Assembly: GCF_000021805.1 (NCBI RefSeq) | Contig: NC_011726.1 | Coordinates: 558,001-622,000 of the forward strand | Length of the DNA: 64,000 nt | Direction: 5' to 3' | Origin: Rippkaea orientalis PCC 8801 | GTDB taxonomy: Bacteria; Cyanobacteriota; Cyanobacteriia; Cyanobacteriales; Microcystaceae | In this document: in pieces, positions 58,352-64,000 of the stretch | Position numbering within the stretch: position 1 is the first letter of the stretch | Layout of the letters: the number at the start of each line of letters is the position of its first letter | Program-made: the position numbers and the translations under genes | The notes under the pieces: generated by a model | Told to the model about the DNA's origin: nothing | The model's database searches: none | What the model saw: the letters and a program-made list of their open reading frames with translations, nothing else

Positions 58352-59197
58352 TTATTCAAGAATTTCTAATTCCTCCCGAACCAAAGAAGGATTAATCGTC
58401 ATAGGGAGAGAAACTTGTTCCGTCAACGGATAATACCCTAACCATTGTTGAGAAATCTGAGAAAAAGTTTGCGGACAACCACTAACAGCAAAACGAGTCG
58501 GTAGAGGTGGTTCATTGTGGCGTAGTCCCATTAATTCTAGTTCTTTTTTAGCGGCTGCTACGACAAAATTCGCCGGATCAATCAGATTAACCGTCGGGGG
58601 AATAATCTCTTGAAAAATGGGGGATAGGTGACGATAATGGGTACAACCATAAACTAAAGTATCGATATTTTGAGCCAGCAAAGGAGCTAAATATTTCCAG
58701 GCCACTTGTTTAGTATAGGGGTCATGGATACGATTGGCTTCAATTAAGGGAACAAACTCAGCACATCCCACTTGCCAGACTTGAGCTTTCGGGTTAATTT
58801 CTTGAATCGCTTGACGGTAGGCATTACTTTTTGCCGTAGCTGGTGTAGAAATCACGCCAATGCGTTGACCTTGCTTAACCGCCGCCCTCGCTCCTGGCAA
58901 AATAACCCCTAAAATGGGAAAATTAAACTCACTGCGAACAATATCTAACGCTAAGGCTGAACTGGTATTACAAGCCATAATGACCATTTTAACATTTTGT
59001 TGGCTCATCCAGACCAAAATCTCGCGGACATACTGTAATATCTCTGCCCCAGAACGATTACCGTAGGGTAAGCGAGCCGTATCTGCAAAATAAAGCATAG
59101 ACTCCTGGGGTAACTGGCGGTACAGTTCGCGTAAAACAGTCAATCCCCCCACACCACTATCGAACACACCAATAGGACTGTTTTGAACACTTCTCAT
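58352..59197 (-). CDS. murI: Glutamate racemase
   Basis: The 281-residue enzyme makes D-glutamate for peptidoglycan. The two catalytic Cys are in MACNTSSA (near 76) and YGCTHYR (near 188), and the N-terminus IGVFDSGVGGLTVLREL is typical. It ends at 58352 and begins at ATG 59197. The AMIN amidase gene is 87 bp upstream on the same strand, so the two wall genes may be co-transcribed. Confidence 0.96.
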   Translation of the reverse strand: MRSVQNSPIGVFDSGVGGLTVLRELYRQLPQESMLYFADTARLPYGNRSGAEILQYVREILVWMSQQNVKMVIMACNTSSALALDIVRSEFNFPILGVILPGARAAVKQGQRIGVISTPATAKSNAYRQAIQEINPKAQVWQVGCAEFVPLIEANRIHDPYTKQVAWKYLAPLLAQNIDTLVYGCTHYRHLSPIFQEIIPPTVNLIDPANFVVAAAKKELELMGLRHNEPPLPTRFAVSGCPQTFSQISQQWLGYYPLTEQVSLPMTINPSLVREELEILE

Positions 59198-59284
59198 AAA
59201 TCACTCACACACCACAATTAAGTTGTTGATATTGAAACACGGATATTTCAGAAAGTAAATATATTTTAGGCAAGCCCAAATATT

Positions 59285-61123
59285 TTAGAGTCGTTTTTGT
59301 TGAATATAATCTAAAATTCCCTGAGCGATCGCCTGAGCCATTTGTTGACGATAAGCAGGATTGCTCAAATTAGCATTATCTTCAGCCCCGGTCACAAACC
59401 CAACTTCGACTAAAGAAGAAGGCATTCGAGAGGTTCTGAGGACGTAAAATCGTGCCTGTCTGACCCCCCGGTCTCTGATGTTGACCGTCCGACGAATACT
59501 GCGGTGAATCGCATCCGCTAACTCTCGATTCCCATGATAATACACCTCCAACCCATTAACCTCCGTACGCCCACCCCCAACCGCATTGGCGTGGATGCTG
59601 ACAAAAATATTAGCCCTGGCCTGATTAGCCATTTGGGTACGCCCTTGCAGACTGACAAAATAATCCGCATTGCGGGTCAGCATCACCTGGACTCCCCGTT
59701 CTTGCAACAAGCGAGACACATCCAAAGAAATTGGCAGGATGACATTTTTCTCTTGCAACCCCCCCAGTCCAATAGCACCGGGATCTTTGCCCCCGTGGCC
59801 AGGGTCAATGACCACCAATACCCTTCCCCTAGGGGTTCCGGAAACCGAATCCGAAGGATAGGAAGTTAGAGGGGGTAAGGATGTATTCCACGGTGGAGAA
59901 ACATCAATGGGACTAGGATTAGGATTAGGACTACGAACGGAGGGACTCAAAGACCGAATGTCTAAGGCCAAAATTTGTTGATTAGCTTGGGTGAGACTGC
60001 CAAAGCGAATGCCCAAAGAGGGTCTAACCAGAATCTCCACTGTATTCCCATCCACTTGACGCACCTTTAACTCATAAATCGGACTATTGCGCCCCAATTC
60101 GGGACCGCTTAGGGTTTCCGAGAGTTGGGCGTTAGGAATGCGAATGGTGTAAATTCCTGTGCGGCGATCAAGATTGCCAGTTCCCCGAATGGATTGGTTA
60201 GCCCGAATCAACAATTGAGTGTTCCTATTACTCAGTTCAATGGCAGAAATAATCGGTTTTCGGCTTTGAGCAAGGTTATTAACGGGAGGGGTATTCCCAG
60301 AAGGCTCAGGCGGCCTTAAATCTTGAACCTGAGATAATCCCCCTTTGGGCAAGAGTACCAGTCCTCCTAAGCGGGAATAATAGCCTTGCCAGTTGGGACT
60401 ATCTGGGGATACCCGTAGGCTAATGCGTGCGTCAGCAGGAGAGGTGGGATTTTGCTCAAACTGAATATCACTCACGCCGTAGGTATTAACGGGTAAGGAT
60501 TGGTTGAGCAAAGACTTTGGGAGGCTTACACCTCCGAGGGAAATTTCGATGGTTTGTTGATCATCGCTACGATTGACCCGAATCTGATTATCGTTGCCAT
60601 TGCGGTCTAGACGCACAAATAACCCGTTACGGGTCACTTGAAAATCGTTTGATCGCCTTGATGATGGACCCGGCAGCGATCGCTCAGGGGTTGGGGATTG
60701 GGTCGGTAACGGGGTGGGGGTCGAAGAATTGCCCATCCGTTGGGGAGTCGGCAGATCTACCGTCCACTGAGTGGGGGAAATTCCCCGCACCTTAACCTGT
60801 TGGGGATCGAGGGTGTAGCCAGGTGCCATTTCAATGACTAGGCGGGTTGTTTGGGCGTTAAACTGCCCTACTCGAACACTTTTAATGGCTCCCCCAATCA
60901 GTTGCTCCACCGCAGACCGTCCTAAAACCACGCCAGGGAGGTCAAGGACAATGCGGGTGGGATTGGGAATCAATTGGGCTCTGGGTTGTACCTGAGAATC
61001 TGTGGTAAAAATTAAGCGATTTTGATTCGACTCAAAACGCCAATATAATAGTTTTCCTGCTTCTGCGGGTAAGGCAACTAGCAGGGTGCTTAAGAGACTC
61101 AGTAGTAGCCAGTGAAATCTCAC
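59285..61123 (-). CDS. amiC: N-acetylmuramoyl-L-alanine amidase with AMIN domain
   Basis: From GTG 61123 the product is 612 residues with a signal peptide (MRFHWLLLSLLSTLLVALPAEA). An AMIN domain follows (NPTRIVLDLPG near 60), probably with a second AMIN-like region near 285-390, and a Pro/Ser-rich linker near 400-430. The C-terminal amidase_3 domain holds VVIDPGHGGKDPGAIG (zinc His), LQEKN (Glu), SIHANAV (His) and SLVEVGFVT (catalytic Glu). It cleaves the bond between MurNAc and the peptide, with AMIN domains targeting the septum. A TTG at 61144 would add 7 residues. Confidence 0.92.
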   Translation of the reverse strand: MRFHWLLLSLLSTLLVALPAEAGKLLYWRFESNQNRLIFTTDSQVQPRAQLIPNPTRIVLDLPGVVLGRSAVEQLIGGAIKSVRVGQFNAQTTRLVIEMAPGYTLDPQQVKVRGISPTQWTVDLPTPQRMGNSSTPTPLPTQSPTPERSLPGPSSRRSNDFQVTRNGLFVRLDRNGNDNQIRVNRSDDQQTIEISLGGVSLPKSLLNQSLPVNTYGVSDIQFEQNPTSPADARISLRVSPDSPNWQGYYSRLGGLVLLPKGGLSQVQDLRPPEPSGNTPPVNNLAQSRKPIISAIELSNRNTQLLIRANQSIRGTGNLDRRTGIYTIRIPNAQLSETLSGPELGRNSPIYELKVRQVDGNTVEILVRPSLGIRFGSLTQANQQILALDIRSLSPSVRSPNPNPSPIDVSPPWNTSLPPLTSYPSDSVSGTPRGRVLVVIDPGHGGKDPGAIGLGGLQEKNVILPISLDVSRLLQERGVQVMLTRNADYFVSLQGRTQMANQARANIFVSIHANAVGGGRTEVNGLEVYYHGNRELADAIHRSIRRTVNIRDRGVRQARFYVLRTSRMPSSLVEVGFVTGAEDNANLSNPAYRQQMAQAIAQGILDYIQQKRL

Positions 61124-61323
61124 AATGGTTGCTCCTGTTGACAATGATGACGCTTTGACAAGTCTAAGAAATTATAGCGATAGCACTAAAGATTGGGGGA
61201 TAGGACAGGGGGAAAATCCTCAGTTGTTGACCCATCTTTTTGCTAAGTGCATGGGAACTATCTTTGCAACCGTCTCGATTCATCAGTTGGGGAAGACGAA
61301 CAAACCCCTCTTTAAGTTTCTTT

Positions 61324-61341
61324 AACGGGTTAATTCCCGTT
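61324..61341. promoter_or_regulatory. Inverted repeat upstream of arsC, copy 1
   Basis: AACGGG/CCCGTT with a TTAATT spacer lies about 76 bp before the arsC start. With the next repeat it makes two tandem dyads in the arsC upstream region; a regulator site is possible. Confidence 0.4.
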
Positions 61342-61358
61342 TATCAAATAAAGATGTC

Positions 61359-61375
61359 CTACGCCAAATGCGTAG
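61359..61375. promoter_or_regulatory. Inverted repeat upstream of arsC, copy 2
   Basis: CTACGC/GCGTAG with a CAAAT spacer ends 42 bp before the arsC ATG. Its position fits an operator. It does not match the ATCAAnnnnnnTTGAT ArsR consensus well. Confidence 0.4.
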
Positions 61376-61417
61376 TGCTATAGTAAGCAGAGGGTCAATC
61401 AAGTAAAGTGAGAACTC

Positions 61418-61840
61418 ATGATAGTCGTAATCCACCATAATCCAGAATGTGGGACATCCCGAAATGTTCTTAAAGTCATTGAAGCATCTGGGTATACTCC
61501 TGTGGTGATTGAATACCTAAAAGAGGGCTGGACTAAACCTCAGTTGTTGGCACTCTTTGCGGCGGCCGATTTAACACCTCGTTCTGCTTTACGAACAACC
61601 AAGTCTCCGGCTCAAGAACTTGGACTTCTAGAAGAGAATGTCAATGACGAGGTCATTCTTGAGGCAATGATTAATTACCCTGTGTTAGTGAACAGACCGA
61701 TTGTTTGCACTGCAAAGGGTGTCAAACTTTGTCGTCCAAGTGAAACTGTTCTTGATATTTTAGATCAGTATCCACCAGGTCCTTTTTTCAAGGAAGATGG
61801 AAGTTTAATGATTGACGAACAAGGTAAGAGAGTTGCTTAA
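61418..61840 (+). CDS. arsC: Arsenate reductase, glutaredoxin-coupled type
   Basis: The 140-residue protein has the ArsC fold: HHNPECGTSRN with catalytic Cys11, RSALRTTKSPAQELGL near 55, and VLVNRPIVCTAKGVKLCRPSE near 90 with the substrate Arg residues. It reduces arsenate to arsenite with glutathione and glutaredoxin. arsH starts at the next base after its stop. No arsR, arsB or acr3 is in the window. Confidence 0.93.
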   Translation: MIVVIHHNPECGTSRNVLKVIEASGYTPVVIEYLKEGWTKPQLLALFAAADLTPRSALRTTKSPAQELGLLEENVNDEVILEAMINYPVLVNRPIVCTAKGVKLCRPSETVLDILDQYPPGPFFKEDGSLMIDEQGKRVA

Positions 61841-62488
61841 ATGTCTATGAGCTTTAGTCATCCGCCTCGAATTCTTTTTCTATACGGCTCCTTAAGAGAA
61901 CGTTCCTACAGTCGTTTGTTAGCAGAAGAAGCGGCACGGATTATTCAAGGATTTGGTGCAGAAGTAAAATTCTTTGATCCTCACGGGTTGCCTATTTATG
62001 GAGCCGAACCTGATAGCCATCCTAAAGTCCAAGAACTTAGGGAGCTTTCCCTCTGGTCAGAAGGGCAAGTCTGGTCTAGCCCAGAATTACATGGAAATTT
62101 GTCCGGTCTGATGAAGACTCAAATTGACTGGATTCCTCTCAATATCGGTTCTATTCGCCCTACGCAAGGCAAAACTCTAGCTGTCATGCAAGTTTCTGGT
62201 GGTTCGCAATCCTTTAATGCAGTCAACTCGTTGCGGATTTTGGGACGGTGGATGCGGATGTTTACAATTCCTAATCAGTCCTCAGTTCCCAAAGCCTACC
62301 AGGAATTTAATGATGACGGAAGTATGAAAGAGTCAGCATATCGTGATCGTGTTGTTGATGTTATGGAAGAACTCTATCGGTTTACGATCTTACTCCGCGA
62401 ACAGGTGAACGAACTCACTGACCGCTACAGTGAACGCAAGGTTGCTAATCTCAAACAATCTGAAGAAGTAACAAAAAATGCCTCCTAA
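61841..62488 (+). CDS. arsH: ArsH, NADPH-dependent FMN reductase
   Basis: The 215-residue flavoprotein shows [20 protein letters not shown] (FMN site), [21 protein letters not shown] and [16 protein letters not shown], typical of ArsH. ArsH oxidises or detoxifies trivalent organoarsenicals and quinones. It is immediately downstream of arsC without a gap, so they are co-transcribed. Confidence 0.93.
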   Translation: MSMSFSHPPRILFLYGSLRERSYSRLLAEEAARIIQGFGAEVKFFDPHGLPIYGAEPDSHPKVQELRELSLWSEGQVWSSPELHGNLSGLMKTQIDWIPLNIGSIRPTQGKTLAVMQVSGGSQSFNAVNSLRILGRWMRMFTIPNQSSVPKAYQEFNDDGSMKESAYRDRVVDVMEELYRFTILLREQVNELTDRYSERKVANLKQSEEVTKNAS

Positions 62489-62540
62489 CCTGAGTTCGAG
62501 ATAAGGTAATCTGTAGACAAAACATAATCTTGATTGATTA

Positions 62541-63251
62541 TTATCTCATTAAGTTTTCATCAATCACGCTTCCAAAGTTAATCGCTAGGCAAAGGCGAAG
62601 TGCTAACCCTATCAACTTCTCTATTTCAAGTTCATTAGCGTATACTACAAAAAAAGAAGTATGCCACATCTCAGACGTAGAAGCTAATTCAGGATTATCA
62701 AACTCTAGTTCATAAGCTAAATCAACAGGAATCAAGGTTTCCTGAGATTGATACCTATCAATATACTGTTTTGAAACTGCTCTTATAGTAGTTTCACAAT
62801 CTCCTGTACTCAAAATATTCGCTATTAATTCTTCCGTATTACGTTCCCAAACTGCTCCCCAAAAACCATCATTACAATCACCATCTCCCCAATTAAATAC
62901 CATTCGCAACGGTAAAGATTGATGATTTGTATCAATAATGTCAAAGTCAACCCATTCGCATTCTAACGACGTTAAATGCTCTAAAAAATCTGCTGGATCA
63001 GAGCAACCATCTTCATCGTCATCTGTATGGTGTATTGGTGTATTGGGAATGTCTGGGTATTCTGCCATCGTACAGTTTCCTAGGAATGAAACCAGGCGAA
63101 CGGGAATCAATATGTCATTATTATTCAATTTTCCTTGATCTTTCAATGCTTTCTTAAATACGTCTTTGAGAAATTCTGTTATTTTCTCTGTTATTTCCTC
63201 GTTCACTTGATATTTTCGAGGTGATAGGTTATTGATGCAAACTGGCCACAT
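62541..63251 (-). CDS. Hypothetical protein, 236 residues
   Basis: I do not recognise a domain. The protein is acidic, with no signal or membrane segment. It contains HHTDDDEDGCSDPADFLEHL near 74 and FNWGDGDCNDGFWGAVWER near 114. It converges on arsH with a 52-bp gap. The start is the ATG at 63251 (MWPVCINN). Confidence 0.65.
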   Translation of the reverse strand: MWPVCINNLSPRKYQVNEEITEKITEFLKDVFKKALKDQGKLNNNDILIPVRLVSFLGNCTMAEYPDIPNTPIHHTDDDEDGCSDPADFLEHLTSLECEWVDFDIIDTNHQSLPLRMVFNWGDGDCNDGFWGAVWERNTEELIANILSTGDCETTIRAVSKQYIDRYQSQETLIPVDLAYELEFDNPELASTSEMWHTSFFVVYANELEIEKLIGLALRLCLAINFGSVIDENLMR

Positions 63252-63365
63252 TTTTTTACTCCTTATAAACTTTATAAACTATTGGCAACTTATGCTCAAT
63301 GAGAAGAATTGCATCTGCTTGATGAGGCACTACCGCTAAGCAAGTCAAATCCTTGAACAAAGAAT

Positions 63366-63391
63366 CCCCCGTTAAGCTGATGTAACGGGGG
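63366..63391 (-). terminator. Hairpin downstream of the antiporter gene
   Basis: A perfect 9-bp stem CCCCCGTTA/TAACGGGGG with an 8-nt loop starts 30 bp past the antiporter stop. On the minus strand it is followed by ATTCTTTG. Confidence 0.65.
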
Positions 63392-63420
63392 AGTGTCAAT
63401 CAATCCTCCCTATCCAACCA

Positions 63421-64000
63421 TCAGGGATTGGGTTGTTGTTCTTGGGGGACTGGGACGGGTTCGCTAAAGACAATTCGCAACAAAGGTGGCGCAACAAAGG
63501 TGGTTAAAATCACCATCATAATGATAGCTGCGTCGGTGGAGGGGGAAAGAGCTCCACTGGCTGACCCCACTCCTGCAAACACTAATCCGACTTCTCCTCG
63601 CGGAATCATCCCGACACCGATGGCCAATTTATTGAGGTTAGGTTGGCCAAAAATGCTAAATCCGGTGACAACTTTGCCAAGAATCGCTACCACAATCAAA
63701 AAAGCAGCGATAATTAAGCCCTCTCGGTTACTGGGAATGGCAGGATTTAAGACGCTTAAGTCCGTTTTTGCCCCGACACAGACAAAGAAAATCGGCACGA
63801 AAATGTCAGCAATGGGCAGAATTTGTTCTTCGAGTTCTTTGCGTTTTTCGGTTTCGGCTAGGACTAATCCGGCGGCAAATGATCCTAAAATGGCTTCTAG
63901 TTGAATCACTTGGGCAATATAGGATAAAACAAAGGCAAAACTCAGGGAGACTAGCAGGAGTTGTCCTCTAGTCTTCATTTGATTGATTAAGTTGACATAA
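63421..64000 (-). CDS. CPA2/KefB-type cation:proton antiporter, C-terminal part (cut by window edge)
   Basis: The frame stays open through base 64000, so the N-terminal part lies outside. The visible ~193 residues have five or six membrane helices of the Na+/H+ exchanger fold: ILGSFAAGLVLAE, PIFFVCVGAKTDLS and VGMIPRGEVGLVFAGVG. The conserved R-G-E motif and the missing TrkA-N domain fit the CPA2 group. It exchanges Na+ or K+ for H+ across a membrane. Confidence 0.88.
   Translation of the reverse strand, partial: YVNLINQMKTRGQLLLVSLSFAFVLSYIAQVIQLEAILGSFAAGLVLAETEKRKELEEQILPIADIFVPIFFVCVGAKTDLSVLNPAIPSNREGLIIAAFLIVVAILGKVVTGFSIFGQPNLNKLAIGVGMIPRGEVGLVFAGVGSASGALSPSTDAAIIMMVILTTFVAPPLLRIVFSEPVPVPQEQQPNP

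Noticed and set aside
61125-61325. 66-residue plus-strand open frame upstream of arsC
   Set aside because: It overlaps the start of the amidase gene and the arsC upstream region, and shows no domain or ribosome site.

Overview
The window comes from a unicellular, oxygenic cyanobacterium. Evidence includes ycf4 (photosystem I assembly), a CpcD/DUF1816 phycobilisome-linker-like protein, the CruP carotenoid-cyclase relative, a lumenal-type pentapeptide protein and cyanobacterial ctaCDE. HIP1 octamers (gcgatcgc) are scattered through many genes, and base composition is moderately AT-rich. Gene content and style fit the Cyanothece/Crocosphaera/Rippkaea group, but that placement is inference. No rRNA or tRNA gene was seen.

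Layout: 1-5.7 kb, mostly minus strand: the start of a FdhF/YdeP-type molybdopterin oxidoreductase cut by the window edge, a lipoprotein cyclophilin, ycf4, a FemAB-like acyltransferase, a stand-alone RibD reductase domain and a pentapeptide protein. 5.9-15.7 kb is core metabolism: pyrG, efp, accB, an M48 protease, cruP, PBP2 and a DUF1036 protein. 15.8-19.5 kb is one large NACHT-HEAT STAND protein. 20-30.5 kb holds two small proteins, sat, a pseudo-orthocaspase with two tightly linked genes, a thioredoxin-TPR protein and gyrA. 30.7-39.2 kb is the most accessory-looking part: a truncated Rpn-type nuclease, an XPB-like helicase, the CpcD/DUF1816 protein, then a two-gene operon of a SIR2-like/TIR fusion and a STAND ATPase with 14 WD40 repeats. 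39.5-43 kb is ctaCDE with a clear terminator. 43-50 kb has a P-loop GTPase-like protein, a DUF29 remnant, ffh, a GIY-YIG-like protein, a three-repeat orphan CRISPR array with a probable leader, purK, a pentapeptide protein and a pilin-G/H-like protein. 50-56 kb has a subtilase-like protein, a GNAT, an inositol-monophosphatase-like protein, a 55-residue DnaJ-type zinc protein overlapping a TPR lipoprotein, and an S66 peptidase. 56.4-58.2 kb is an apparently intact IS200/IS605 element (tnpA and tnpB) with matching end hairpins. 58.3-64 kb has murI, an AMIN amidase, arsC-arsH, a hypothetical gene and the C-terminal part of a CPA2 antiporter.

The best candidate for an undescribed system is the operon at 33712-39213. 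A putative effector (a TIR domain with its Glu retained, fused to a SIR2-like domain whose catalytic motifs look eroded) is followed 48 bp later by a putative sensor (nSTAND1-type ATPase, membrane segment, two predicted WD40 propellers). The arrangement resembles abortive-infection or stress-signalling modules that deplete NAD+. This is an inference from architecture and proximity; nothing in the sequence proves a defence role. Other notable items are the Tyr/Ser pseudo-orthocaspase, the NACHT protein with 13 exact-length 34-residue repeats, and a dispersed family of TAGGGG-type inverted repeats that sit mostly at 3' ends of genes.
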